Counted from the stretch's first letter, positions 51,365 through 61,440 are shown. The stretch: DNA of 64,000 bases from Syntrophobotulus glycolicus DSM 8271 (GCF_000190635.1 NC_015172.1:806001-870000); one strand, 5' to 3'. Notes: generated by a model not told the origin, from the letters alone. Numbers and translations: made by a program.

Positions 51365-54300
51365 TCACCAGCCCCTGAGCATCTTGTTGCCGGAATAGAA
51401 GTGCCAGCTGCCTGAATCGTCTTTTACCCAGCCGGTTTTCAGGGTACCGTTGGCATTAAAGTAATACTTCACGCCGTCGATGGTCTGCCAGCCGGTGAGG
51501 GCCTTGCCGTCCTTGTAGCAGAGCCACTGTCCGGCGTCGTTTTTCGCCCAGCCCTGCGCCGTGGCGGGGTCGATAGTCAGCTTAATATAGCGGTGGAGCA
51601 TGGCGCTGACTTCCGCGCGGGTGGCACTGGATTTCGGATTGAAGCGGTTGTTAGCGCCACCCATCATGATACCTGCCTGCTGCATGGCCGTGACCGCCGT
51701 TTTGCAGGTGCTGCCGATGCTGCTGTTGTCCGCATAGGCGGTTGCCTCGCTGGTAACGGGCAGGGTGTAACCGGTGGCTTTCGCGTAGTTGGTGAAGATC
51801 ACCGCGATTTCCTCACGGGTAACGGCCCGTTCCGGGGCAAACTTCCTGTTGCCGATGCCCTGAACGATGCCTTTTTTGTACGCCCACTCAATGTAGGGCG
51901 CGTAGTATTGGTCCGTCGCCACGTCGGTGAAACTGCCGGCGGTGTATGCTTTCACATCAATACCGGCCAGCCTGCCGAGGGCTGTCACCAGTATTCCCCG
52001 CGTGATGGCGGTGTTGGGAGAGAAAGCGGTATCGGAGGTTCCGCCGAACAGCCCGCGCCCGACCGCATCGTCAATGCTTTCCTTTGCCCAATGCTTTGTG
52101 ACGTCGGTGAAATTGGTTGATGGAGCTGTATAGCCCACACCGTACACCGAAAAGTGATTGGTGCGGCAGATCACGCTCCCGCTGTTGGTGTCATAAGAGG
52201 AATCGGCGATGCGATTGATCCGGCCCTTGGCGTCCACATAGACAGCGTACAGATAGCCCGCCGCCTCATTTTCGCCCGGAGCAGAGGGAATGGAAAGCGT
52301 CACGCTGCCGCCGCCAAGGCTTGTGAAGCTTACGGCTTTGCCGTCCTTCACCATGCTCAGGGTAAGATCATAGGCATTGCGAACACCCGTGACCGTCGCG
52401 GGCTTCACCGTGATGGTCACGTTGCCCGTACCCTGCTTTTGCAGCTCCGAAAGCACCTGCGCGTCAAAGGAAAGGGAGATGGGCGTGCCTGTGAGCTCAA
52501 AGTGCTTTGCCCCCGCGCTCACCAGCCGGTTCAGGGCGGCGCGCTCCAGCGTGACGGTCAGCTCTGCGGCGGAGGGTGTGTCCAGCTCAATCCTTGCGCT
52601 CACGCCATAAGCGGCGCGGTTTTGCGCTTTGGCTCCCGCCTGCGCTTTTTCAAGGGCGGCTTTCACTATGCTGTCGGTGACGGCATAGGCGGCTTGTGCG
52701 GCGGTTCCCGCCGTTTTTCCTGTGACGCTGCCGATGGTGGGCTGGTCGGGCTGTGCGGTGGGGGTGACGGTAACCTTCGGGGCGCTATAGCTTGAACGGC
52801 GGCCGGAATGACTGCCGCCCGTATAGGCAGTCGCCGTAACGGCGATGGTTTTCTGGACCGTGGTCTGGGTCTGGGCGCCCTTGGACACAGTGACGGTAAA
52901 GACATAGCTGCCGTTTGTGCCCGCCCGATTGGCCGAGGTGCCGGCCACCGGCGCGGTATAGCTCGCTTTGTTGACGGTTACAGTAACACTGCTGTTGCCT
53001 ACCGCCGTTTCCGCCGTGGCTTTCAAGGTGTTTTCAATGACAGTCTCGCTGGTTGCCGCCGCCTGGGTCATGCTGCTGTAGGGGGCGTTTTCCGCCGCCG
53101 TTTTGGCGGCGGCTACGGTGGCGATATCCGGATCGGCGGCCACCGTCAGTGTGACCGTGGTGTTTACATTGACGGGATTGCTTTTGGCGGCGGCGGTAAT
53201 GGTGAACGCGCCGCTGACATTCCCCGGCAGCGTAAAGGCGGCGCTGCCGTTCGTCGTATCCGCCGGTGTGACTGTAAGGGCGGTGTTATCCGGCGTTTTC
53301 GCCGTGACAGTCACCGCCGGATTCGACCAGGTATCCCAGCCTGTAACGGTGACGGTGACGGTCCGCGCGGACGCGGAGAAGGGCGCGCTGTAGGATATGC
53401 CGCTGCCGCTGATACCGGTTTCCGAGGGTGTGACGGTCAGCGCGGAGGTGGAAAAGCTGATCAGGTATACCCCCGGCGCGCCGGTTTGTCCGGCCAGTCC
53501 TGTCAGGGTGGGCAGCTTATCCTCCTCCAGCGTCCATATGCTTGAGGTGTTCCATGTATAGGCGCTGTCCCAGTTGGCGGCAGTATTCCAGAAGCCGCCG
53601 CCGAACAGGACGACGGAGGTCAGGGCTGTGCCGTCGTTATACGCGCTGCCGGCGCTTGCGCAGGTCATGCCGCCGTAGGCGTAATTATTGCTCAAGACGC
53701 TGCTGCCAACATACCCTGCCACAACACGCCCGACAGCGGAGTTGCCGGAAACTGTGGGGTTCAGTGCGGCGCAGTCTCGCACCGTTCCGCCATCAACCTT
53801 TCCCGCCACGCCGCCGACAGTGCTTGTGCCGCTGACGCCGCCGGTGCTGTAGCAGCTTTGCACCGTGCCACCCTCAACATACCCCGCCACGCCGCCGACA
53901 AACCGGTTGCCGCTGACGCTGCCGGTGCTGTAGCAGCTTTGCACATTGCCGTAAAAAACATACCCCGCCACGCCGCCGACATCATCTGTGCCGCTGACGC
54001 TGCCGGTGCTGTAGCAGTTTTGCACCGTGCTGTTAATGCCAACATACCCCGCCACGCCCCCAACACATACGATGCCGCTGACGCCGCCGGTGCTGTAGCA
54101 GCTTTGCACCGTGCCACCCTCAACATACCCCGCCACGCCGCCGACATAGCCGCTGCCGCTGACGGTGGCAGCACTATAGCAGTCTGTTACCGTGCCAAAA
54201 ACAGATCCTGTGATGCCGCCGATACCATTGGTGCCGCTGATACTGCCGGTGCTGTAGCAGTTTTGTACCGTGGCACCGGCGCCGAGATACCCTGCCACAG

Positions 54301-57300
54301 CGCCGACAGAGTCTTTGCCTGCTATATGGACGTTTATTACACCAAGGTCAGCAACCGTGGTGCCGGAACTGATCCAGCCAAACAGCCCTTGGAGACCGTC
54401 GTCGGTGCGGTTGATAATCAGTCCGGTAATGGTTTTACCGTTGCCGTCAAAGCTTCCCTTAAATTGATTAGTGGAATTGCCGACCGGCGTCCAGCCCTTG
54501 CTGCTGTCGGCGGCCGCGTAGCCGGACAGGTCGAGATCGTTTGTCAGCTTGTAGTATACCGTGTTGGTGTTGTAGGTGCTCTGCGCTGTGGGATTCCCCT
54601 CGTTCACCAGCTTGGCCAGTGCCGCAAGCTGGGCGGCGGTGGCAATTTGGTAGGGGTTTGTGTCTGTGCCCCCGCCGTTGAAATAGATCCCGCTGAGATG
54701 CGCGGGCAGGGTATCGTCCTGCCCCGGCATACACTCGGTCGTGCTGCCGCTCTTGAACAGGACGGGCAGCTTACCGGCGGTGTACGACCAGCCGCCCGTC
54801 GCCGTAAAGCGGCTGGAAAGCGCGGTATCCGTATTTTCCGTAAGCTGGGCGGCGGTTGTGTCCGCGCCGTTCTCACCATTCGCCGCGCCGCCGGTGACAG
54901 CGGAACCGTTCACCGTCATGCCGGCAAAGGCGATGTTGCCCGATAGACTCCCTAAATAACTCATCGCCACACGCCGGACATCGCCGCTGCCGGAAACCGA
55001 GGGGTTCAGCGCGGCGCAGTCCAGCACCTTGCCCTGAGAAACATCCCCCGCTACGCCGCCGACAGAGCTTCCGCCGCTGACGATGCTCGTGCTGTAGCAG
55101 TTTTTTACCGTTGCGCCGACGTTATAAACACTCCCCGCCACGCCCCCGACATTCTCGCCGCCGCTGACGCTGCCCGTGCTGTAGCAGTTTTCTACCGTTG
55201 CGCCGACGCTATAAACACTCCCCGCCACGCCCCCGACATTCTCGCCACCGCTGACGCCGGCCGTGCTATAGCAGTTTTTTACCGTTGCGTTGATATAAAC
55301 ATACCCCGCCACGCCCCCGACAAAGCGGCTGCCGCTGACGCTGCCCGTGCTGTGGCAGTTTTCCACCGTGCCGCCAGAACCGCCAGAAACATGTCCCGCC
55401 ACGCCTCCGACATTCTGGCCGCCGCTGACGCTGGCATTGACCACGCCGAGGTTTTGCACCGTGCCGCCGCTGCCGATAGCCCCGAACAGCCCCTGATAGT
55501 TGGCGCTTCCGCGGCTGATGGTCAGGTTGGAAATCGTATGGTTACCGCCGTTAAACTGCCCTAAAAACTTATTGGCACTATTCCCGATCGGTGTCCAGCC
55601 CGCTCCGCTGTCAGCCGTTGTATAGCCGGACAGGTCAAGGTCGTTTGTTAGTTCGTAGTACACCGTGCCGGCATTGTAGTTTGTATTCCCCTCGTTCACC
55701 AGCTTGGCCAGTGCCGCAAGCTGGGCGGCGGTGCTGATTTGGTAAGCGTCGCCGCTCGCGCCCGTGCCCCCGGCGAAATACGTTCCGCTGATATGCGCGG
55801 GCAGGGTAGCGTCCTGCCCCGGCATTAGCTCCGTGGCGCTGCCGCTCTTGAGCAGGACAGGCAGCTTACCGGAGGTGTACGACCAGCCGCCATCCGCCGT
55901 AAACAGACCGGAAAGCACCCCGCCGGTATCCGCCGTGAGGTCGGCGGCGGTTGTGGCTGCGCCGTTTTTATTTCCCGCCGCGCCGTCGGAGATGGTTTGA
56001 TCGATGCCGTTCACCGTCACCGTCATGCCGGAAAAGGCGATGTTTAAGGAGAGGGAGCCGTAAACAGACCCCGCTACGCGTCCGACATTCGTGCTGCCGG
56101 AAACCGAGGGGTTCAGCGCGGCGCAGTCTTGCACCGTACCGCCATAAACCCACCCCGCCACGCCGCCGACATAGTTGGCTGTGCCGCTGACACTGCCGGT
56201 GCTGTAGCAGTCTTGTACCGTGCCGCCAGCAACCACCCCCGCCACGCCGCCGACATCATCTGTGCCGCTGACGCTGCCTGTGCTGTAGCAGTTTTCCACC
56301 GTGCCGGCAACAAGCCCCGCCACACCGCCAACATCATCTGTGCCGCTGACACTGCCGGTGCTGTAGCAGTCTTGTACCGTGCCGTCATTAACCCACCCCG
56401 CCACGCCGCCGACATAGCAGATGCCGCTGACGCTGCCTGTGCTGTAGCAGTTTTGCACCGTGCCGCCATTAACACGCCCCGCTACGCCGCCAACATAGCT
56501 GCTGCCGTTGACGCAGGCATTGACCACGCCGAGGTTTTGCGCCGTGCCACCGCCGATATAACCGAACAGCCCCTGAAAGTTGTCGCCGCGGTTGATGGTC
56601 AGGTTGGAAATCGTATGGTTATCGCCGTCAAACTGCCCCAAAAACATATTTGTATCAGTCCCGATTGGCGTCCAGCCCGCTCCGCTGTCGGCGGCCGCAT
56701 AGCCGGACAGGTCAATATCGTTGTCCAGCTTTAAGTACACCGTGCCCGTTGTTGTGCCGAGGAATGTGCTTTCCAGCCGCCCCGCGTTGGTCAGCGCCGC
56801 AATTTCGGCCAGCTGTGCCGCAGTGCTGATGAGAAACGGGGCTGTGGACTGCGCGCCGCCCCCGATGCTGCGCAGCAGCATACGCTGCTGCTGCTGCGCC
56901 TTCACCACCACGGCGATGTGGGGCGGCTCCTCCGTGGTGCGAAAGCCCTCGGCCAGCTGCGCCGTAAAGATATAAAGGCCTTTGGCGGTCGCGTCATACT
57001 CCGGCTCGGCGCTCCACGTCACGGGAACCTGTGCCGCTTCTCCCTCCACGGTGGCGGCAAGGGTCTGTGGCAGGTTCAAATCCTCAAGCGCCGTGCCGTT
57101 TTCCACTGACTGCCAGCGGACCTCGTCTTCAAGCGCGTCAAAGGCGGTCACGATCCCGCGGGCCGCTGCCGCGCTCACCGTCGCGCCCACCGTCACGGTG
57201 ATGACGGGAGGCTCGGCGCTGAGCGTAAAGCCCTCTATTTCGGCGGTGAAGGTATAGGTACCTGCCGCATCGCCGTCATAGTCAGGCGCGGAAACCCAGG

Positions 57301-57718
57301 TGACCGGAATGGAAATTTCTGATTCCGTGACTTCCGGCGCAGTACCGTCGCCGCTTTCCTCCGACGTGACGGCAGAGCCTGCGGCAGCCTGAGCCGATTC
57401 GCCGGAATCCGGAACAGACTCTCCCTGTTCCGCCGGTTCAGACTCCTCCGACTCAGCTTCTTCCTGCGCTTGTGTGCCCGTCGCCGTGGCGATCCGCACC
57501 GTGGCGTTCAATGTGCCCGGCAGCGCCAGATCCTCCAAAGCGGTTCCGAGGGCAGTCTGCCTGTCCGCAACCTCCGCCGGCAATGCTTCAAAGGCGATGA
57601 TCTCGCCGGCCCCGCCGTCGGTTCCGTCAGCCTGTGCCGGAGCCGGCGTCATGCCGAATACCATCAGGGCAGACAGCACAAGGGCTGTCAGCCTGTGGCG
57701 TGGTTTGTGTGTATTCAT
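51365..57718 (-). CDS. Giant SLH/GLUG surface protein with wall-binding repeats
   Basis: A 2117-residue exported protein. A signal peptide (MNTHKPRHRLTALVLSALMV, then FGMTPAPAQA) precedes Ig-like repeats (about 40-280). About 1000 residues of GLUG-type repeats follow (GGVAGYVxGGTVQNCYSTGSVSG, over 20 copies), in three blocks each opened by a conserved LTNDLDLSGY/AAQLAALAKLVNEGN unit. Then come further Ig-like domains (about 1340-1640), a domain of about 150 residues, three SLH domains (about 1880-2055, FTDVTKHWAKESIDDAV) and two choline-/glucan-binding-type repeats (GWQTIDGVKYYFNANGTLKTGW). The SLH domains would bind pyruvylated wall polymer. GGGAGGAG precedes the ATG. The gene is GC-rich and repetitive, so copy number and assembly deserve caution. 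It is frameshifted near the end. Confidence 0.9.
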   Translation of the reverse strand: MNTHKPRHRLTALVLSALMVFGMTPAPAQADGTDGGAGEIIAFEALPAEVADRQTALGTALEDLALPGTLNATVRIATATGTQAQEEAESEESEPAEQGESVPDSGESAQAAAGSAVTSEESGDGTAPEVTESEISIPVTWVSAPDYDGDAAGTYTFTAEIEGFTLSAEPPVITVTVGATVSAAAARGIVTAFDALEDEVRWQSVENGTALEDLNLPQTLAATVEGEAAQVPVTWSAEPEYDATAKGLYIFTAQLAEGFRTTEEPPHIAVVVKAQQQQRMLLRSIGGGAQSTAPFLISTAAQLAEIAALTNAGRLESTFLGTTTGTVYLKLDNDIDLSGYAAADSGAGWTPIGTDTNMFLGQFDGDNHTISNLTINRGDNFQGLFGYIGGGTAQNLGVVNACVNGSSYVGGVAGRVNGGTVQNCYSTGSVSGICYVGGVAGWVNDGTVQDCYSTGSVSGTDDVGGVAGLVAGTVENCYSTGSVSGTDDVGGVAGVVAGGTVQDCYSTGSVSGTANYVGGVAGWVYGGTVQDCAALNPSVSGSTNVGRVAGSVYGSLSLNIAFSGMTVTVNGIDQTISDGAAGNKNGAATTAADLTADTGGVLSGLFTADGGWSYTSGKLPVLLKSGSATELMPGQDATLPAHISGTYFAGGTGASGDAYQISTAAQLAALAKLVNEGNTNYNAGTVYYELTNDLDLSGYTTADSGAGWTPIGNSANKFLGQFNGGNHTISNLTISRGSANYQGLFGAIGSGGTVQNLGVVNASVSGGQNVGGVAGHVSGGSGGTVENCHSTGSVSGSRFVGGVAGYVYINATVKNCYSTAGVSGGENVGGVAGSVYSVGATVENCYSTGSVSGGENVGGVAGSVYNVGATVKNCYSTSIVSGGSSVGGVAGDVSQGKVLDCAALNPSVSGSGDVRRVAMSYLGSLSGNIAFAGMTVNGSAVTGGAANGENGADTTAAQLTENTDTALSSRFTATGGWSYTAGKLPVLFKSGSTTECMPGQDDTLPAHLSGIYFNGGGTDTNPYQIATAAQLAALAKLVNEGNPTAQSTYNTNTVYYKLTNDLDLSGYAAADSSKGWTPVGNSTNQFKGSFDGNGKTITGLIINRTDDGLQGLFGWISSGTTVADLGVINVHIAGKDSVGAVAGYLGAGATVQNCYSTGSISGTNGIGGITGSVFGTVTDCYSAATVSGSGYVGGVAGYVEGGTVQSCYSTGGVSGIVCVGGVAGYVGINSTVQNCYSTGSVSGTDDVGGVAGYVFYGNVQSCYSTGSVSGNRFVGGVAGYVEGGTVQSCYSTGGVSGTSTVGGVAGKVDGGTVRDCAALNPTVSGNSAVGRVVAGYVGSSVLSNNYAYGGMTCASAGSAYNDGTALTSVVLFGGGFWNTAANWDSAYTWNTSSIWTLEEDKLPTLTGLAGQTGAPGVYLISFSTSALTVTPSETGISGSGISYSAPFSASARTVTVTVTGWDTWSNPAVTVTAKTPDNTALTVTPADTTNGSAAFTLPGNVSGAFTITAAAKSNPVNVNTTVTLTVAADPDIATVAAAKTAAENAPYSSMTQAAATSETVIENTLKATAETAVGNSSVTVTVNKASYTAPVAGTSANRAGTNGSYVFTVTVSKGAQTQTTVQKTIAVTATAYTGGSHSGRRSSYSAPKVTVTPTAQPDQPTIGSVTGKTAGTAAQAAYAVTDSIVKAALEKAQAGAKAQNRAAYGVSARIELDTPSAAELTVTLERAALNRLVSAGAKHFELTGTPISLSFDAQVLSELQKQGTGNVTITVKPATVTGVRNAYDLTLSMVKDGKAVSFTSLGGGSVTLSIPSAPGENEAAGYLYAVYVDAKGRINRIADSSYDTNSGSVICRTNHFSVYGVGYTAPSTNFTDVTKHWAKESIDDAVGRGLFGGTSDTAFSPNTAITRGILVTALGRLAGIDVKAYTAGSFTDVATDQYYAPYIEWAYKKGIVQGIGNRKFAPERAVTREEIAVIFTNYAKATGYTLPVTSEATAYADNSSIGSTCKTAVTAMQQAGIMMGGANNRFNPKSSATRAEVSAMLHRYIKLTIDPATAQGWAKNDAGQWLCYKDGKALTGWQTIDGVKYYFNANGTLKTGWVKDDSGSWHFYSGNKMLRGW

Positions 57719-57736
57719 TGGGGTCTCCTCCCTGTT

Positions 57737-58099
57737 CTATTTGTCTTGGCGCCGCCGTGCCCGGAAAAATCTGAGCTTCCAGAGAAAGGCGGGCGCCGCG
57801 CTTTTCACCGCCGCAACATAGGTATCCCGGTCCACCGCTATGTAACCCGCCACCCGTTCCCAAGGCCGGATATGACTGCCGCGCGGCAGCACGGGAACGG
57901 TTTTGCCGCCGTCGGAGGCCAGGGTGTCCGGACAGTCCCCCCCGCTTGCAAAGCCGCCGGTTTCCCCGACGACCGTGAAACACCCGTCCGGATACCGCGC
58001 TTTTATTTCGGCTATGGTGAGGCAGGGGAATTTGATGCCGCTTTGCTTGTCCGTAAACACCTTTGTCCGTCCGGACTGCGGGTACAGTTGGTAAAGCAT
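57737..58099 (-). CDS. Small hypothetical protein upstream of the surface protein
   Basis: A 120-residue soluble protein. ATG 58099 has GGAGG 7 nt upstream (an in-frame GTG at 58108 is too close). The sequence begins MLYQLYPQSGRTKVFTDKQS, with GSHIRPWERVAGYIAVDRDTY in the middle and a basic C terminus (RFFRARRRQDK). I do not recognise the family. It ends 18 nt before the surface-protein start on the same strand, so it is probably co-transcribed with it. Confidence 0.6.
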   Translation of the reverse strand: MLYQLYPQSGRTKVFTDKQSGIKFPCLTIAEIKARYPDGCFTVVGETGGFASGGDCPDTLASDGGKTVPVLPRGSHIRPWERVAGYIAVDRDTYVAAVKSAAPAFLWKLRFFRARRRQDK

Positions 58100-58249
58100 A
58101 ACGCTCACCTCCGTGCTGTGATCTCCCGTTTCAGTATAGCGAAAAAGAACTTCCGCGCGGGCAAACGGCGAAAACAGACCCTTTATCGCCGAAATTGGCG
58201 AAAAAAAACCCGCCGCCGGCTTGACAGCGGGGAAGGCATGGAAAAATGA

Positions 58250-60235
58250 TCATTGGTGAGGCGCGCCGCCCGGCGAATCGTGAAGCGGCGCTGCTTCGGC
58301 TTTGACGGGGTGTGGGCAAGCGACCATCAGCGTAAATGTCGTTGCGGTGCGGTCGATTTTCACAAAGCCGCCGCAGCTCTTTACGACCCGGCGGATATTC
58401 TGAAGCCCGATGCCGTGCGCGCCGCCGCCCTTGGAGGAAAGAAGCTCCCCGTCTTTTATGCTGACAAAGCCGTCGTAAGAATTTTCAATCTTGATCAGAA
58501 ATTGGCCGCCCGCGGTCCCGGCCTGTACCGCGATAAACCGCCCGCTTTGGACGGCGGGCTTGGCGCAGGCTTCCAGCGCGTTTTCCAGCGCGTTTCCCAA
58601 AACGACGCAGAGGTCGCCGTCGCTTAACGGAAGTTCCTTTGGGATAACGCTGACGCACCGGAAGGGAATTTCCTTCGTCCTTGCTTTTAAGGCATAATAG
58701 CCCAAAATGGAGTTGGCCACGGTGTTTTGGCAGAACACCGGCAGCGGCTCGGTGTCCGCCCTTTCGGCGTACTCGCCCAGAAAACGTCTCAGCTCGTCAT
58801 ACCGCCCTTCGTCGGCCAGGGTACCGAGTACGTCGATGAAGTGGCGGGTATCGTGACGGATCGCCCGTATCTCGTTCATCTGCCCGTTCAAAGCGTCGTA
58901 ATATTCCGTCTGCATGGCGATCTGCGCCCGCGCCTGCCGGAACTCGGAATCCGCTACCGCCAGATCACGGTATTGATCGGCAAGCCGCAGCGCGTACGCC
59001 AGCCCCACCAGCAGCAGACAGGCGGACAGCATGACCAGCAGCGCCAGGGACAGGTTGGGATAGACGTTGCCGCCAAGATAGTAGCAGTCCGCGATCAGCC
59101 CGGCGACGGCAAGGGAAACGCCCCAGTAGATCAGCAGGCCGTACCGCTTGATCCGCCGCCGCCCGCGATACACCTTGATAAACCCGTATACCTCCAGCGC
59201 AAAGGCGGCAACGGGAAGGACCAGCGAAAGATACCGGTTGTAAAGGTCAAAGGGCGTGAAAAGGTAGATCAGGTAGATGGCAGCGTAATACAGGAAAAAG
59301 AAAGCCTTTTCCCGTTTGGAGAAGGCGACGCCGAACTGTTCCTGAATGAGAAAAATGAGCAGGAATTTCAATATGAACGTCACCAGATACAATAGGGGGT
59401 TGCTGTCCTCATAGGATAGGCCGAAAAAGAGGCTGCTCTGCCAGAAGCCGTAAAACTCGGCGCTGAGCATAATCCGCAGGAGAATAAGCAGCATGATGGC
59501 GGGGAGATACGCTACGCGCAGCTTTTTTCCTCTGGACAGAACGAACAGGGCGATGAACGCGAAAAACGAAAACAAAACCACGCCGTACAGGATAAAGCGA
59601 ATGCTCTCACGGATTTCGCTTTGCTGTATTGTGTCATGATAATCGGCCAGAACAGGGGCCATATACAGCCCGGAAAAGCGCGCGGTGGCAAGCTCGATGA
59701 CGATCTCGTGCGTCTCCGCTCCGGACAGCGTGACCGGATACAGCTTCGCCTGGGGTACGGTAAAAACGTCTTCGATATTTCTCGATACGGTTCCGCTCCC
59801 GGCGGTCAGAACACCGTCCACAAATACGCGGTACGCGCTGCCAAAATCCGGGATGTAGGCCGTAACGGGGTTGGAGCGGGAAAGGCCGTCCACGATCAGC
59901 CGGTAGCTGGCAACTCCTTGGGCCGGCAAATGCACGCCGCCGATTTGGTACTCCGACCAATAACCCGGCGCCCGGATCAGAAAATCCGGCGGATCTCCGG
60001 AGCTTTGCTCGGTCACGATCAGCCGGTCCCAATAAAATTCCCACTCTCCGTCCAAAACGAGAGCGCCGGCCGTGAACCCCGCGCCGTCCATCCTGCCGTT
60101 TTCGGCCGCCTGCGCGCCGGTCAGCGGATGATACAGGGCGGTATACAGTACCGGAATATGGGCAAACAGGAGGATAAATACCAGTCCGGCAATCAGGCTC
60201 AGCCGGATTTTTCTCTCCGCGCTCACCATCCTCAT
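58250..60235 (-). CDS. 7TM-DISM sensor kinase with GHKL ATPase domain
   Basis: A 661-residue kinase. An N-terminal signal helix precedes a jelly-roll extracytoplasmic domain of about 170 residues (LDGEWEFYWDRLIV, YIPDFGSAYRVFVDG). Seven membrane helices (about 210-405) follow, then a coiled stretch, the phospho-acceptor His in EIRAIRHDTRHFIDVLG, and a GHKL ATP-binding domain (VLGNALENALEACAK, GGGAHGIGLQNI). 7TMR-DISM receptors usually sense carbohydrate-like or peptide ligands outside the cell. It overlaps the LytTR regulator gene by 4 nt, and the regulator is upstream. The surface-protein pair lies downstream and is a plausible target. Confidence 0.9.
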   Translation of the reverse strand: MRMVSAERKIRLSLIAGLVFILLFAHIPVLYTALYHPLTGAQAAENGRMDGAGFTAGALVLDGEWEFYWDRLIVTEQSSGDPPDFLIRAPGYWSEYQIGGVHLPAQGVASYRLIVDGLSRSNPVTAYIPDFGSAYRVFVDGVLTAGSGTVSRNIEDVFTVPQAKLYPVTLSGAETHEIVIELATARFSGLYMAPVLADYHDTIQQSEIRESIRFILYGVVLFSFFAFIALFVLSRGKKLRVAYLPAIMLLILLRIMLSAEFYGFWQSSLFFGLSYEDSNPLLYLVTFILKFLLIFLIQEQFGVAFSKREKAFFFLYYAAIYLIYLFTPFDLYNRYLSLVLPVAAFALEVYGFIKVYRGRRRIKRYGLLIYWGVSLAVAGLIADCYYLGGNVYPNLSLALLVMLSACLLLVGLAYALRLADQYRDLAVADSEFRQARAQIAMQTEYYDALNGQMNEIRAIRHDTRHFIDVLGTLADEGRYDELRRFLGEYAERADTEPLPVFCQNTVANSILGYYALKARTKEIPFRCVSVIPKELPLSDGDLCVVLGNALENALEACAKPAVQSGRFIAVQAGTAGGQFLIKIENSYDGFVSIKDGELLSSKGGGAHGIGLQNIRRVVKSCGGFVKIDRTATTFTLMVACPHPVKAEAAPLHDSPGGAPHQ

Positions 60236-60960
60236 TCCGGCGCCCCCCTGTCCATATGGGAGAACAGATACGCGTAATACTGTTCCTTTGCGAACTTTGC
60301 GTGCTTTTTGGAAATCCCGATCAGCGCCTGGCCCACGCGGAAATAGCTTTCGCCCAACTCCCGGATATGGGCGGTATTGACGACAAAGCTCTGATGGCAG
60401 CGGATAAAAGCTTGCTCCGGCAATTCCCCGACCATATCGTCCAGCTTTCCGTAGCGCTGCAGCGTGCCGCCGTCCGCCAAATGGAACAGGATGCGCTTGT
60501 CGCTGCTTTCAAGGTACAGGATATCCCGGCAATCCACCGTGTGCAGGGCCGATTTATAGCTGAACCGGATTTTATGCCCGTTTTCCAGATTGCTTTCCCG
60601 GATGGCGCGCGCGAGTATCCGGTCAAGCTGCTCTTTGGCAAAAGGCTTGACCAGATAATTGAACGCGAACACCTCGTAGGCCTGCGGGTAATGCTCCCGG
60701 CTGGTGGAGACAAAGATGATTTTAACATCCGGTCTTTGCGCCCTGATTTTCCGCGCCGTTTCAATGCCGTCGAGGCCCGGCATATAGATATCCAGAAATA
60801 AAATATCCGCCGTGAAGCGGGTGTCTGCAAGCTCGTCCAGCAGTGTCCGGCTGTCCGTAAAAGATGTGATTGCAAAGGCGGGATCATATGCCCGCAGCGC
60901 GCCCGATAAGCGGCTGATGTCCTCCTGGCTGTCGTCGCAAATCGTGATATGGATGGGCAT
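60232..60960 (-). CDS. LytTR-family response regulator
   Basis: A 242-residue protein. The receiver domain has the acidic pair in ICDDSQEDI, phospho-acceptor Asp in LFLDIYMPGLDG and Lys in YLVKPFAKEQL. The LytTR domain has DILYLESSDKRILFHL and AFIRCHQSFVVNTAHIREL. ATG 60960 follows GAGGTGATCAC; in-frame codons further upstream are inside the small HTH gene. It forms an AgrC/AgrA-type pair with the overlapping kinase, but no AgrB or AgrD is adjacent. Confidence 0.92.
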   Translation of the reverse strand: MPIHITICDDSQEDISRLSGALRAYDPAFAITSFTDSRTLLDELADTRFTADILFLDIYMPGLDGIETARKIRAQRPDVKIIFVSTSREHYPQAYEVFAFNYLVKPFAKEQLDRILARAIRESNLENGHKIRFSYKSALHTVDCRDILYLESSDKRILFHLADGGTLQRYGKLDDMVGELPEQAFIRCHQSFVVNTAHIRELGESYFRVGQALIGISKKHAKFAKEQYYAYLFSHMDRGAPE

Positions 60961-60989
60961 GTGATCACCTCGCTTGGTCGTATGCCGGT

Positions 60990-61163
60990 TTATTTTTTCG
61001 GACGTTTTCTTCCGTCGTCGGGCTTGGGAGCGTCTTGCGGCACGGCCCATATATTGCCGATCTTCCGCGCGCCTTCGATTCGTCCGGCTGCGCAATGGTA
61101 ATTGACCATCCGGCTTGTAATACCCCATTTATCCGCGGCTTCCCTTGCGCTGATGTAATCCAT
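60990..61163 (-). CDS. Small excisionase/MerR-like HTH protein
   Basis: A 57-residue protein, MDYISAREAADKWGITSRMV with NYHCAAGRIEGARKIGNIWA and a basic tail PKPDDGRKRPKK. The pattern (helix, turn, VxxYCxxGRIxGAxKxGxxWxIP) is that of small HTH_17/excisionase-type proteins. AAGAGGT precedes the ATG at a good distance. It starts the minus-strand set that continues to the LytTR regulator 30 nt away, so it may be part of the same operon. It could act as a DNA-binding regulator or a recombination directionality factor; no integrase is near. Confidence 0.8.
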   Translation of the reverse strand: MDYISAREAADKWGITSRMVNYHCAAGRIEGARKIGNIWAVPQDAPKPDDGRKRPKK

Positions 61164-61431
61164 GATCATACCTCTTGCGCTTTTTTTACAGTATACTTCT
61201 TAAACGCGAAAATTTCAAGAACGGGAAGGATCTTGTCTGAACCGCAAAAATGAAACTGCCTAAAAACGAAACTGACTGGCTGGCAAGCAATGCGCCGGCA
61301 TATACCGGAGACCCTTGTTGATGGCAAAGCCCATGCGCGCGAATGCATTGATATGATTTTTTCTCCATGAAAAGTCGTCCTTCCTCTGTTGTTGTCACAA
61401 GGCAACGCGAATGGAAGGGCGGCAGGATTTG

Positions 61432-61440
61432 TGTTATACT
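61432..61440 (+). promoter_or_regulatory. Extended -10 promoter ahead of the OmpR-type pair
   Basis: TGTTATACT fits the extended -10 form (TG-n-TATACT). No good -35 is visible. It lies about 250 nt upstream of the response-regulator gene. In the rest of 61164-61684 I see no gene. Confidence 0.4.

Noticed and set aside
52154-56734. Several long plus-strand frames (for example 52808-53545 and 53858-54946, up to 362 codons) inside the surface-protein region
   Set aside because: They lie antisense to a GC-rich, highly repetitive gene and encode Arg/Ala-rich repeats with no ribosome binding sites. They are shadows of the GLUG and Ig-like repeats.
51365-57718. Regularly spaced similar segments that could suggest a CRISPR array
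   Set aside because: The repeats are degenerate, code for GGVAGYV...CYSTGSVSG units in one frame, and have no unique spacers.
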